Origin: Saprospira grandis str. Lewin
GTDB lineage: Bacteria > Bacteroidota > Bacteroidia > Chitinophagales > Saprospiraceae
Assembly (NCBI RefSeq): GCF_000250635.1
Contig: NC_016940.1
Coordinates: 620,001 to 684,000, forward strand
Direction: 5' to 3'
DNA: 64,000 nucleotides
Shown: in pieces, positions 43,884-56,100 of the stretch
Layout: every line of letters starts with the position of its first letter
How positions within the stretch are numbered: position 1 is the stretch's first letter
Made by a program: the position numbers and the translations under genes
The notes under the pieces: generated by a model
Seen by the model: the letters and a program-made list of their open reading frames with translations, nothing else
Databases searched by the model: none
What the model was told of the DNA's origin: nothing

Positions 43884-44666
43884 GTGCGTCGGATTTGTGT
43901 CGTTTTGGGGTTTCGTCGTCAAACATATTATAAACGAAAATCAGGTCATCGGCCCGAAGAAGTTGATGATCAAATTGCTAAATTATTGCATGAAGTCACG
44001 AAAGAATATTTAGCTTGGGGCTTTTGGAAGGTTTTTCATTACATTAGAAATCAAGGTGTTACCTTCAACCATAAGAAGGTGTATAGAATCTGGAAGAGAG
44101 AAAAATTAAACTTGAGACAGCGGCCAAAGCGTCAGCGTATTCGCAGAAAATTTGAACCTATCTCTTTGCCCAAGGAGGTAAATAAGGGTTGGTCTATGGA
44201 TTTTTTAAGCGATTGGGTCATGAGCTCAGATAAGAAATCGGTCCGAATTATCAACATTATGGATGAGACCTCAAGGCGAGCTTTGTGGACAGAAGCCCAT
44301 CAAAGTATCTCTGCAAAAAAGCTTACTGATGTACTTGATAAAGTACTGGATTACAGAGGAAAACCTGACTATATTCGTTGCGATAATGGGCCAGAATTCA
44401 TCTCTAAAAAGCTAGCTGCCTGGGCCAAAAAACATGATATTGAATTGAAGTTCATCCAGCCAGGAAAACCTACTCAAAATGCATTTATTGAGCGATTAAA
44501 TAAAACTTTGAGAACAGAGTGTTTAAATTTATCTTGGTTCCACTCCTTAGAAGAACTAAATGAGGAAATTCAAAACTGGTCTCAGCACTACAATTTTAAT
44601 CGTCCCCACCAAAGTTTGGGAAATATTAGCCCATATGACTTTGAAAGGACGATGTTAGATGTATAG
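43884..44666 (+). CDS. IS3-family transposase OrfB (DDE integrase)
   Basis: 260 residues from a GTG at 43884; in the cell most likely made as the OrfAB fusion. An rve integrase core carries the catalytic triad: Asp in KGWSMDFLSDWV, Asp in YIRCDNGPEFI and Glu in NAFIERLNKTLR, with 35 residues between the last two. An HTH_21-type region (YLAWGFWKVFHYIRNQGV) precedes it, and NRPHQSLGNISPYDF ends it. Complete, with no visible inactivation. Confidence 0.95.
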   Translation: MRRICVVLGFRRQTYYKRKSGHRPEEVDDQIAKLLHEVTKEYLAWGFWKVFHYIRNQGVTFNHKKVYRIWKREKLNLRQRPKRQRIRRKFEPISLPKEVNKGWSMDFLSDWVMSSDKKSVRIINIMDETSRRALWTEAHQSISAKKLTDVLDKVLDYRGKPDYIRCDNGPEFISKKLAAWAKKHDIELKFIQPGKPTQNAFIERLNKTLRTECLNLSWFHSLEELNEEIQNWSQHYNFNRPHQSLGNISPYDFERTMLDV

Positions 44667-44683
44667 TATTTTTTGGTTGCACC

Positions 44684-47600
44684 TTACGGGTAGGCTACAC
44701 CTTTATCTAGATTCTTGACATACTGATAATAGTGAGATACATTCCCTAAAATATCATAGCTATAATAGTTCGCTTGGTATTGGTTCTCTACCTTTGATAC
44801 TCGGCCTCGAAGATGCTCCTGATTGATCGGACTAGTCGCCAACTCATCATAGCTCGTACGCACCCACTCATCTAAAGTATAACTACTTGCAGCAGGAAAA
44901 CTCAAATCATTCAAATCTGCCGCTAAAAGCGCAGGATCTGTTGGCATTTGGTAATCTTCCAATTGTCCAACCTCAACCACTCTACTCAGCTCATCATAAC
45001 GAGTATAGCTATAATCTACAGCTGCGGCCTGCTTCGCATTTTGAGATAAGCGCAAGCGCTGCTCATCATCATACCAAAAGTTTGTTGCCCCTCCATCAGG
45101 ACTATCCTGCCATAGAATTTGGCCCATACTATTGTACTTGTACTTTGTATGTAACCCTCTGGCAGAATGCTCTGGCTCATCTCCTAACCACTCCCCATGA
45201 GAATCAAAGGAACTAGCCGACAAGGGACGCACCGAAGCGGGCGGTATCGTTTGCACTAAACTCCCCGCCTGATCGTAATAATATAAGGTATAATGATATT
45301 CCCCTGTCTCATAGCTCACTGAAAAGGACTCCTTAAAAGGATTGTCCCAACAACTGCCCACCTGCGCCCGATAGGCCGTGATCATCTCTGCGATCAACTC
45401 CTGCTGTGCTTCCCAGGCTTCCTCCATCGCATCTTCAACCAAAGAGGCTATACAAGAATCTTGTAAATCGGAGAGACTTATTGTAAAATTACTTAAAGCC
45501 GTATCCTCCTTAGGTACAAACACTAAGGAATCAATTATAGTTATTACATCTCCTGGACCATAAAGCTTATTTTCCACTCTAAGTGTATCGTACAAGGCTC
45601 CATGAGCCGTCAAAATCAAATCTTCATAGCTCGCAATAGAACAACTGTCTGGATCTACAGGATAAGGGTCTGCCCCTAATAAGCTCAAGGCCGTATCTAA
45701 ACGAATAAATACACTATCCAAATGTGGCGATTGACCCGACTGATAGTCCTCCAACAAAGCATAACCCAAGGGATTGCCCGTTCCACAAGTCGATAAACAG
45801 TTCGCTTCCATATCCAAAGCAATACGATCTAAAATTGCCTGTATCGCCAGATAAGTTGTTCCTGTCGTATCTAAATCACCTAATCCACAAGAAAGCAACT
45901 CTGTTTCTATTTCCCAACGGCTATAGGCTGCATTTATGGAACAACCATCAGCACAATTATCACTTATCGCAGCTATAATACTATCCTCGATTTCTGTAAA
46001 ACTCGCAGCCGTATCATAAGGCGGAAAGGCCGTTATCAGAGCTAAACTATCACTATAGTAGCTACATTGACTACACTTTCGCTCTATCTGAAACTTTGCC
46101 CCTTGATAATAGGATAAAAAGCTCGACCAACGGAGTTCCTCTGTCGATCTTGTCTGTATACCAGTCCAACGCAAACTTGGATCTATTAAGCTATCCACAT
46201 AGTTTACCATCAACTGTGGATACAAATAGACACTAGAAGTATAATAGTCCTCTAACATCCGCTTCATCTCATTCTCCAAGTAATTCGCATCACAACTACT
46301 ATAGGCTGGAAACACGATCAAAAATGAGTCATTCTGAGCAAACTCACTCATTGCTGCTGCAGCATGATGTATCTTTACTGTAGCATTACTGTTCTCGCCT
46401 GCCTGCCAAGCATACCAGTCCTTATACAAACTCATTCGTGCATCATAACGCTTACTCGCTAACAAACCTACACAACTTTCATAATGACAATACTCCCGAT
46501 GACGGCTTGTTAATTCTGATAAAATTGTCTCTTGGTACAAACTATCTTTTAGGAGTTGTACCAAAAGAACCACCAAAGAATCTGTATTATCTGCTTGACT
46601 AAAGTCGTAGTATACATCTGCTGTACTGCTTTCCAGACTCAAATTCCCACTATAATCAATCGTTGTAGAATTGATTACCTCTATCGTTAAGGAATTACCT
46701 GATAAATCCGCTAAGGTAAAATTAGCTAAGCCTATCAAATTTACCAAGTCTGCAGCCAACCATGCCGATGCACTCACTGTTGTCAATTGATCCTCTATTT
46801 GAGATAAAATCCCATTACAAACCTCTACTTGGGCCGCTAGTATAGGATTCGTATCTGCCGTATCTGCTGGATTTAGCCCTTCGATAAAGTTACACAAACT
46901 AGAATCTATCGCTGCTGGACTTACCGTTGGTATCATATTATTATCCTCAAAGAGCGAGGACAAACTATCTAAGGGCATTTCCGCAGATAACAATCGAAGG
47001 CGTTTATTCACTGTATATTCCCCCATTTCTGTTAAGCTCAGCTTAAACGATACCCCATGACTGTGTACATTCCCTGGGCCACAATTTGTTAAATCTGAAG
47101 CCCGGATTGTATCTCGGATTTGATAGCGATTATGGTTCGAGTCTATTACTGTTGTATGTAGCAGCCCTCCTGTCAACGAACTGGGAATGGGACTAACATA
47201 ATGTCCATCAGGATCTGTTACCTCTATCTCTAAAGCATAGACGCAGCTCTCACATAGGCTATTTTGGAAACCCGCTAGCTCAAAATAGCTTGCGTCCACC
47301 TGATAATCAAAACTAAAGGTCTGTACCCCCATATCTGTCTTCAACAAAACATGCGTCATTGAGGACTGATTATTGGCCAAGACATTGCTCCCCATCATAT
47401 CTAGTCGTTGGTCATAGCTCTCCTTATGGCTCAACTCTTCCACATTCGTCGGAGCCTCCCCGGCCAAAGCGGTTGCTACTGTTTGACCCGCCTGATCTAC
47501 ATAGGCAATGGATGCCTGTCCGTTTGCATCTACTGTTACATGCTTTTCATAATGTGTTGCATTCCCCACATTGGACCCAAACAATCGACGAAGCTCTGTC

Positions 47601-48997
47601 GTACTCGCTGATCCATAAAAATAGCGGGTCTCCCGTCCTAAGCCTAACTGATAAGGCCCACCTACTCCAGACTGCTCTGCTACACGGCCCGTCCCATCTC
47701 GCTTATAGCGCAACTGACTCATCGGATAGCCCTCTGCATCGGCTATATAAGGAACATAAAGCCCATCAGCTGTCGACCCCAAATGAGCCGAAGAATAATA
47801 GTAAGAGGCTCCTGAATTCGTTGATAAGGAATCTGCGCCTGTATCTTTATCGTAATCTGTATAGTTGTACGGCTGTCCCTGACTGTTCTGATTAAAATTT
47901 GCCTTAAAAAATAGATTATTTTCCACCCCTTGAGTCGGTACAGGCAAAATATTAACCACCGCCTGACCTTCCAAGCTGTAGTCTGTTTCTCCAACCAAAC
48001 TCAAATCATCATCATTCAAATAGGTCACCACCTGACGGGCCCGCATACTCTCATCAAAATAGGTAATCACCTTCTTTTGCTTACCCGATTCTGCATAAAC
48101 AGTACTATACTGCCAGTTCTCTTCTGGCTCAAAAGCCTCTGAGGGACTCACTGTCTCTTGGCCTACAACTGACCAAGCCCCTTCTTTTCGCCAACTGTAA
48201 TTGCTGCCCGTATTTCGAATATAACGGCCTATCGGGCGAATCCGATAATAGATCTCCCCTGCAGGATAGCTCAACTCAAAACGATAATGCTGTGCTGAAG
48301 TCTCTACTCGAATCGCATCTGCAAAAAATTCTGGATCAGTCGGATCTGCGGCTTTTGATATCTCCGCATCCCAAAATACAAGTTCCACCTCTGCAGACTC
48401 CATCCCCGGAAGATAGTCCCAATACAACTCCAAATAGCTTTCTTTCGCTCCCTGACTCGCATCTGCATTAAAAACATGCTCTCCTCCTACCGTCAAAGCG
48501 GTCGTAGGATCCAAATAATAATAATGTTTCCGCTTCAAGCGCAATTGTAGCTCTATATCCTCTGGGCCAATCCCACTAATATCAGTCAGACTGCTCCCAT
48601 TATAACTAAGGCCCTTTATTTCGACCTCACACTCGCCTAGCTCATGAGGCAACAAGACCATAGACTCAAATACGCCTAATTGTTCTGTATTTGATAAACG
48701 CAAAGTATCTATATCTGTCCGTCCATGCCAGCTAAAATACAACTCCAACTCCCAATCTGCAGCCCCACTAATGTCCAGTAGATCGCGTCGACCATAAACC
48801 AAATGAAGCTCCGCCTCCCAGGATATCCGGTGGTCTGCACTTTCACTCAAATTATAATCTGGCGCACGAAGCCCCAGCTTTTTCCCCACATAAATAGAGT
48901 CCGCGGGCGCTGACAACCACAAATCACTATCTCCCGCCCAGCTAAATAGGGGCAAGAACAAACACAATAGGAGGTATAGTACTTTATTCGTTTTCAT
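44684..48997 (-). pseudogene. RHS repeat protein, 5' part, split by IS element
   Basis: 1437 codons; the last few and the stop come from the IS end. An N-terminal signal peptide (MKTNKVLYLLLCLFLPLFSW) is followed by a long beta-rich secreted region. It includes a fibronectin-like part (~165-285), RHS/YD-type segments (VVTYLNDDDLSLVGETDYSL, ETRYFYGSASTTELRRLFGS) and a middle region with many cysteines (~570-1150). The end has typical YD repeats (YNSMGQILWQDSPDGGATNF, YSYTRYDELSRVVEVGQLED, YYSYDILGNVSHYYQYVKN). In RHS toxins such repeats form the shell around the C-terminal toxin. The frame continues exactly into 43487 if the IS and one copy of CCTT are removed. As is, the product would be a secreted shell without toxin. 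Confidence 0.9.
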
Positions 48998-49003
48998 AAC
49001 AAT

Positions 49004-49693
49004 TTAATGACTTTGCTGATTGATGAGTTTGTAGGTCTTATAGCTACTTACTGGATAGTATTTTCCAGCTCGTTTTTCAATATATTGTTTGCGACTAAAA
49101 TGACGCTTGGCCTTGGGGGATGTGCTCAAATTCAAAAAGCGCATATCCACCTTTAACAACTGGTCCATTTCTGCTATATATGATTCATAAATTACCCTTT
49201 GAATAAGCATCTTTTCTGCATCTATATAGAGCTCCATATTTTTCATCAAGTAGCCCTTTTTCATACTTACTTTGTAGTGTTTCAGCCCTTCTTTTAGCCC
49301 CAAATACTCTATTTTATCGTATAGGCGCATTGCTTCCTCTACCTTAGAGAGCATTTCATCTTCTTGAGCGGCTGTTGACTCCTGAAGATTTTGCAGAATA
49401 ATCACTTTATCTTCCTGATCAACCATAATAGCTTCTTTAGCTGTTTTCAGAAAAATAAATGACCCAAAAGCATAATGCAACAAGTCTTTTTGTTTATATA
49501 TAAAACCTTTATTCTGTTCTAAGGGCTTCAACTTAGAGGACTGTAAATCATAGACATCCACCTCTATATCGGCAGAAAAATTCACTATTTCTGCATAGCG
49601 TTTTTCCAAGGCTTCATAATCTTTTTTCAGATCTTGTCCCCATAAGGAGAATTGTAAAACTAGGCCGATAAGGGCAAAAATATATTTCATCAT
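49004..49693 (-). CDS. Periplasmic LolA-like/outer-membrane lipoprotein-sorting-like protein
   Basis: 229 residues from the first of two adjacent ATGs (49693). Signal peptide MMKYIFALIGLVLQFSLWGQ. The mature part looks like the half-barrel of LolA/LppX-type proteins: alternating strands such as NFSADIEVDVYDLQSSK, NKGFIYKQKDLLHYAFGSFI, HYKVSMKKGYLMKNMELYID and MLIQRVIYE. It lies 6 bp upstream of the RHS gene and 0.5 kb downstream of the giant secreted protein, so it probably belongs to the RHS secretion locus. Fold assignment is tentative. Confidence 0.55.
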   Translation of the reverse strand: MMKYIFALIGLVLQFSLWGQDLKKDYEALEKRYAEIVNFSADIEVDVYDLQSSKLKPLEQNKGFIYKQKDLLHYAFGSFIFLKTAKEAIMVDQEDKVIILQNLQESTAAQEDEMLSKVEEAMRLYDKIEYLGLKEGLKHYKVSMKKGYLMKNMELYIDAEKMLIQRVIYESYIAEMDQLLKVDMRFLNLSTSPKAKRHFSRKQYIEKRAGKYYPVSSYKTYKLINQQSH

Positions 49694-49705
49694 TTTTTCT
49701 TTTTT

Positions 49706-49850
49706 GGGGGCTTGCCCGCCCAAGGGGCGGGCCGGGCTGTGTCGCAGCTCGCTGTTCGCTCGGCCCTGCGTTTTTTTTCGCTGCGCTCAAAAAACTAGGT
49801 CTGGCCTACGGCCCCTGCTATCCATCCCTAAGCCGACGGCCCTTCGGGCC
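49706..49850 (+). repeat. GC-rich palindromic intergenic repeat, copy Q
   Basis: Plus orientation; the GGGGG end lies 12 bp upstream of the LolA-like start codon. Nearly the same sequence as copy S at 62494. Convergent partner of copy R. Confidence 0.85.
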
Positions 49851-50155
49851 TTTTTACTCTAGGTTGAAATCATAGACCCAAAAACGTTCAGCGGCCAAAG
49901 AAGAAAGGCTGTTGAGCGGCCACAACAAGCCCTTTAGGGCGCAGTTCGACGACCAACGGGAGTAACCGATGGTAGGCAGTGCGGCAAAGCCGCAGACCCA
50001 GCAAAAACTTGTTTTTTGCGCAGGGCCGAGTGACCCGACCAACGGGAGCCGACGCAGCGAAGCAAGTAACAGCGAGCTGCCGGACGACAACAAGGACTTT
50101 AGTCCGTCTTCGACGACCAACGGGAGTAACCGCCGCAGCTTTGCTGCGGAGGCCC
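49851..50155 (-). repeat. GC-rich palindromic intergenic repeat, copy R (extended)
   Basis: Minus orientation with the AAAACTTGTTTTTTGCGCAG module and the 'GACGACCAACGGGAGTAAC' module twice; it ends with GCGGAGGCCCAAAAA about ten bases before the stop of the giant gene. Frames across it are artefacts. Confidence 0.8.
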
Positions 50156-50164
50156 AAAAATCAC

Positions 50165-53100
50165 TTATTCTACATCTGTTGTTTTCATGTGAGAGCCAGT
50201 CTCTTGGATAGTTTTAATTCCTCGTTCCGTTTCCTTTTGCACGGCAATTAGGGTCCCTTCTTGGTTATAGAGGTATCGGCTAAAGAAATTATTATTATCT
50301 AGAGTAGCTCTAACTTTGTAATTAACAGGGTCGTAGATATAGGTTTGCAAGCCTCCTTCGGCAGGAAAAATCCGTAAATCGTCAATATAAAGCGCTTTAC
50401 CTTTATGCTTATTTTGCAAGCCTAAAAGTCCTTCATAGGTAGCTGAAAGCAGCGCTGCTTCAGGAATGCTAAACTGCCCTTCCATTCGTTGCCAACCATC
50501 GATAATAGTTCCTGTAGGACTCATATCGCTTAATAGCTGTACATTGGAGCTAGTCAGTAGGTCGACAAAAGGCTGATAAGTTGGGCGATCAGCATTATCC
50601 AATTTTACCCAGCAGCTAAAGACATAGGCTTTATCTGCTTCGAGTTCCATCATACTATTATCGAAGTTAAAGGTTCCATTAGCCTGCAGTTTGATCGAAA
50701 GATTTCCTGTATGAGCTGTTTCATCAGAGAGACTAGCCATTGTATTTGAAACCTCTTGACTAGGCAATTTTCTTTCTATGCTTACTGCGCCAGTGAGGCG
50801 ATAGGCAGAAGGAATATCTAGTTCATTGGGATCATAATGAATAATAATTTTCCCATTGGGACTAGCACTTAAGCTATCGATAATAATTCGGTCTGATTGT
50901 GCTTTTCCGGCTTCATCACGAAGGTGTAGTCGCATATTTTGGCCCTGATAATAGTTGCTCCAACTACTTTGGTAGGGTTCATCTAGATAGAGTTGTCCAT
51001 CAGTCCAATAAAAAGGTTGAGCAACATCTAGGCGGTGATAAATTGCGTAGGCTGTATCAGTTTGGTTGCCAAAGTTCAGCTGTCCAGTTTCGATATGCGG
51101 CAAATTATTGAGATCTGTAGTTGTTGCATATTCTTCAAAACCTTCAAAAGCGATTTCCTCTTGTTTGGCATTGGCGGCTACGGCAATTGGTAAAGAGCCA
51201 TTGTAGCCGTATAGGGCCGAAGAGTACAGTCCGATGATATTGCGATTTTCAGTTTCCGCATTATCGCCATTGTACTTAGTAATTGTATTTGTTTTCTTCC
51301 ATTTGTCAAAAGCCTCACAATCTTGCATCAAGACAGGCCGGTTCCATTCAAAAAGGACAACAGAATCCATAGCACCATCTTTACGGAGATTGACTGTGGG
51401 GGTAGTTTGTCTTCTTTCATCGACATAAGTATAACTATTTAGCATTCTATAGATACCTCTTTCGCCAGTGGCGTAGGGGTTATCACTAGCAGTAGCATGC
51501 ATTTGCAGCCAATCTTCGCTGAGTTCTGCAGCGGAAATGTTTAATACATCATTGATCGTTCTGTAAGCATATAATGGTAGCGACAACTGTTCTTCCGCTG
51601 GCCATTGGAATTCGTGGCAGAATATACGATCCGTAGCCAAGATAAAGGTTACAGGATCAGTAGCAGCTCTCATTTTCACTTCAATAGCAATTTCGAGTAC
51701 ATCTATTCCACTAAATCGATTACAGCCACGAATAGCATAGCTGTCAATTTTTGGATAGGTTGTTCCTTGAATTGCATTATTGCTATAGCTTTGTAAGCGG
51801 ACATCTACAAAATGCTGTAATTCAGCGCCTATTTTAGGTACATCACCTTGACTTCCTTCTAGGTAGTAATAGATAGGATTCAGCAAGTGTGTACCCTCTG
51901 GTTCCCATTTAATTTTAGCTGGATTGTACTCCACTAATCCCTCAAAGCAATCAGGTGTAGAGTAGGTAGTGTAAGGATTAACAGTTTCACCATCCTCTTC
52001 AAGATAATTAACAGAAACATCATTGGGGTTTGCAGGATCTACTGGCTCAACTGTACAGCCCGAGTAGCTACAGTCTTCAAAGTTAATTAAGCTAGCTAGT
52101 TGAGTCCATTTTGAACTCAAGACTGCACTTCCCCCAGTATTTATCCGATTTGCATAAGCTTCTGTTGGAGAATTTCCTAAGTAGCTAGAAGTTGTAGCTG
52201 CACTACCTAAGTTATCCACATCCAAGGTTGCATTTAAGAAATCAGCTAGTTCTGCAGCTATTGCTTCAGTTTCTGTATCACAGCTATAAGTAATAGAGTC
52301 TAATTCTAGAGGTCCATCACAAGAAACTACAGCTCTATTTTTTGTAGGGTCAGACAAAGCTGTAATACTTCCAACCGATGCAGTCAGTTGATTTCTGGCA
52401 CCAGAGCGAATTACTTTTAGTTGATAAGTACTGCCTAGAGCTACAGGATCGTCTGAATGCATTTCCAAATAGCAATTACTATTCTCTTCGTATTTAGAGA
52501 GTAGTGTAAACTTAACGGCAGGGGATGAAGGATTTGTTTGGTTATAAGCCAAGTACTCATCTCCAGCGATTAACCCCTCCATAAGATCATTCCAGGTAGT
52601 GGGTAATTGTGGGCCCAAGTCTAATACATAGCGATTATCTGTTCCTGCTAAGCGTTGATTTCCGACAGCAGCAAGAAACTCAGCCCCCCAGTTTTTATAT
52701 GCGGGACCAACTCCTTTATAGAAAAAATGTGCTGGTAGATTATAGCTGTAAATAGCATCGTCATAGTTATTGTTCACTCTTGTTAAGAGTGCTTGTCCAG
52801 TGTATTGATCATATAATAGATTTTCTGTTTCCACTCTAGACTGTCCGTTGTAAGCTACAACTTTATCCATAATAGCTGCACGACGAATAACTTTGTTGGT
52901 TACTTGAGTTTGCATAGATTCATTTGTTATATGACCATGACCAGCCACTACAGGGACGATAAAAAGTGGTAGTGACCAAAGCGTATTTAGACCTGCTCCA
53001 ATAGATACTGCTCTTGAGCTGTTTTTCTCAGCACCAACAGTCACTTCACGATCAACGCCCATTTCTTGGTACTCAACTTTCACATTTTGTCCATAGTCAG

Positions 53101-56100
53101 CCCCGCCTGTATCACTTAATAATACAGGAACAAGGCTAGTTAAAACTTTTCGTTCTCGAAGTCTAATCCCCTCTGCATAACTTTCGACTCTATGCTTGTA
53201 GTTATATTCTACCCAACTTATTGGACTATCAAGCATTTCTCCATCCTTGCTTTGCGCATACTGACTCACCTTTTTAAGTCTGCCATGCATATTGTTAAGT
53301 TCTACAGAATAAGCTTGACTGCCCCTATAATGTGCATATTTATTGAAACCCAATAATGGTATAGGGATAAGGTTCGCCCGATATTTTCTATCAATTTTTC
53401 CAGCCTTAAGAATATATGGGAAATCCTTTGCTGTATAGAATTCATGAATAGATTGTCCAGAACTAGCAAAGCCTTTAAGATTCGGATCTATACCTGCATC
53501 TTGATAAGCTTGTGAAAAGGGCTCTCCTTTTCGTTGAGCAAGGCTAGCTTCTGTTGCCAAACTCCTCACTGTTACTTTAGAATAGCCTATAGATGCTCCT
53601 GGAAGGAAGTTCTCATTGTAGGGATATTCAAAAAAATACAATTCATTCTGATTTCTCTTTTTTGCTTTCATGTAGTGTTTCGCATAGCGTAAACCACTAG
53701 ACTCTCGCCCCACTACAGGTGTTGCTGCAGCAACACCACTACTAATGACTTCGCCATTTTCATCTTGAGTATCATAGTCATAGACCATCCCATAAACAGG
53801 CGTATTTTCCTTAGTCCAATGGTCTTTGAGTAAAACTCGTTTCACTCTCAGGCCGTCACCAAATATTCTTCGGTCGGGAGTATTTAGACGAATAAAAGAG
53901 CGCTTTAAGTTTCCTTTCTTTCCTAGTTGTCTTTCTCCGCAGACCTTATAAAAGCTCTTGATGGATAAAATAGCGTTTTTCATCATTCTATTCCAAGCAT
54001 TTCCATCTCCTCCAGCAGGTCCTGTTCCTGTTAGTGGTGGTTCTCCTAGAAATTGATCCAATAAGTTGAACTTAATGTATTGCCATATATTTATGGCCAA
54101 AGGATGATATTTATTGACTTTAGATGAAAAATCCCCATAATCCTTTAAGATAATTCGTCCATATAAATAATCTCCCCCTGAGACAGAGGGAACCAACTCA
54201 TAAGACTTGATATACAAATAAGCGACTATATTCTCATGATAACCATCACTGGCAAGATATTGCCCAAAAACGTTGGCTGCATAACGCAAATAGAGTTGTT
54301 TTCCCTTATCATCTTCATAAAGGTCTGTAAAATATCGTTCAAATTTTGCTCCTGCAGCTGCGTCATTAGAAATAGGCTCCTCTAGTTTAAAATAAATAGA
54401 TAAGGCTTCTTTTTTACCAGAGGTATTTAAACTAGACAACTTAGAAGTATACAGTTTAGCTAATGCAGAAGAATCTGGATGACTAATATCTGTTGTATTT
54501 TCTATTAACTTTTCCTCATCATAAGGATTGAGCGGATCTCCAAAAGCTACAATATTAAACATTTGTCCCGCAACATGGTCCTGCTCATAGCCATATTCAT
54601 CTCTTTCTAATTCTAATTCAATAGTAGAGCCTGAGGGTAGTTTTATTTTTTTCAAATGCCAGACAGAAGCTCTGTCTGCCATCTCCTGTTTTGTTAAAGG
54701 TGCAACTAATGAATTAGTTTGTTGTGTATAAGAAATATAGCTATCAGTGCAAGCATTTTCTAGCTCCCCTCGATTTGTTCCCCAACGATCTACACCTAAA
54801 GCATAATAGTTGGCATAAGAAACTCCTTGGTCAGGATACTCAAATTGATATGGATTTAAGGCCCCTCGATTAGAGTTCTCATAGGTAAAATAAACTTTCT
54901 TCAAAGTCAATTTCCCCCCCCCATTCACATTATTTTCTGTACCAGGACATAGCTCATAACTATATTCAAAATGGACAACTTTCATAGGTATCGCAGTACT
55001 TCCCTTAGTGGCTAACTCCTGCTTAGAAAAAATCCGGATTGAGTCTAACTTATAAGATGAATCACCATACTTAATATTTGAGTTTTGATCTTGAATATAA
55101 TCTCCTGCGCCATAGGCATCTTCTCGTTGAGAATAGGCAAATTCAGCTCTATGTGTTTTAGTTTCTATTCTAGCCACATAATACTGCTCTCTTTTTCCTG
55201 CAGTAAAGCTACCTTTATCATCTATTTTTGCAGTGGCTTTTCCTTGGCTATAAGTAGCACCTAAAAAGGGACTACGCCATATATAAGCATCTGATGTTTT
55301 AGCATACTCAAAACGAACCCAATAACCTTGATCCTCATCATTAGGTTCTCCATCTGTAGGGTCCATATCAATATAGTTCGTTCCCAATATAGAGGTTAGC
55401 ATATAAGAGTGTGCATAAGATGGAGTCGTTGTTATATCTAGATACTCCTCTGTATGGTTTACCTTATAATGAATACTTTCATCTCTTTGATCAATATCAA
55501 TAACTTTCTTACAAGGATCTATTTCTGGTGCAACTGAGAAAGCATATTCCTTTTGTTCTACATTTTGCACAGCTAGGCCATAATTCCAACGAAGCCCTTC
55601 TTCTGATAAGACAGTATAGGCTCCAGTATGATTTTCTTTCGTTAAAGGTCTAGATAAATTTTCTTTTACAGAATATTCGTCAATAACAGCACTTTCTTGT
55701 TTACTATAATGTTGTATATTAAACTCTGGAAGTAAACCAGTAGCTAACTCTCTATTTTTATATGGTTGTATAGATTTACTTCTTGCCTTTCTTTTCCCTC
55801 GGCCCTTAACATCTGCTAATGTAGCTCCTGTAGTTATACTTCTTAATCTGCTTTCATTTGTACGAGCCTTCAATGGACTGACTAAATCATCCCCCATTAA
55901 ATAAGCATCACTAATAAGTCGCTCGGTAGACATTTCACCAAAGCCCTTATAGTAATAAGGTTCAAAGAAAGGATCTGAGGCAGTTTTTCTCTGTGCTCCA
56001 ATATTATTTCCATACTCTGGCTGATGGTTATAAACATGCTCTTTTTGGTGATTATAATCTAAATCAAGTCCTATGCGTAAAGGCGCTCCAAGACCTAGTT

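Larger units (their letters stand above)
43492..44699 (+). mobile_element. IS3-family insertion sequence (IS407-like group)
   Basis: 1208 bp. Ends are imperfect inverted repeats: TGTAGCCTGCCC then AAAAAAGCAACCA at the left, and TGTAGCCTACCC then ...GTGCAACCA on the opposite strand at the right. They carry the 5'-TG...CA-3' tips typical of IS3 elements and a 4-bp duplication typical of the IS407 group. It holds orfA and orfB with a slippery site between them. Inserted in antisense to the RHS gene; both ORFs look intact, so it may still be active. Confidence 0.92.

Noticed and set aside
49854-50251. Overlapping ORFs between the LolA-like and giant genes
   Set aside because: They follow repeats Q and R and the antisense of the giant gene's end.
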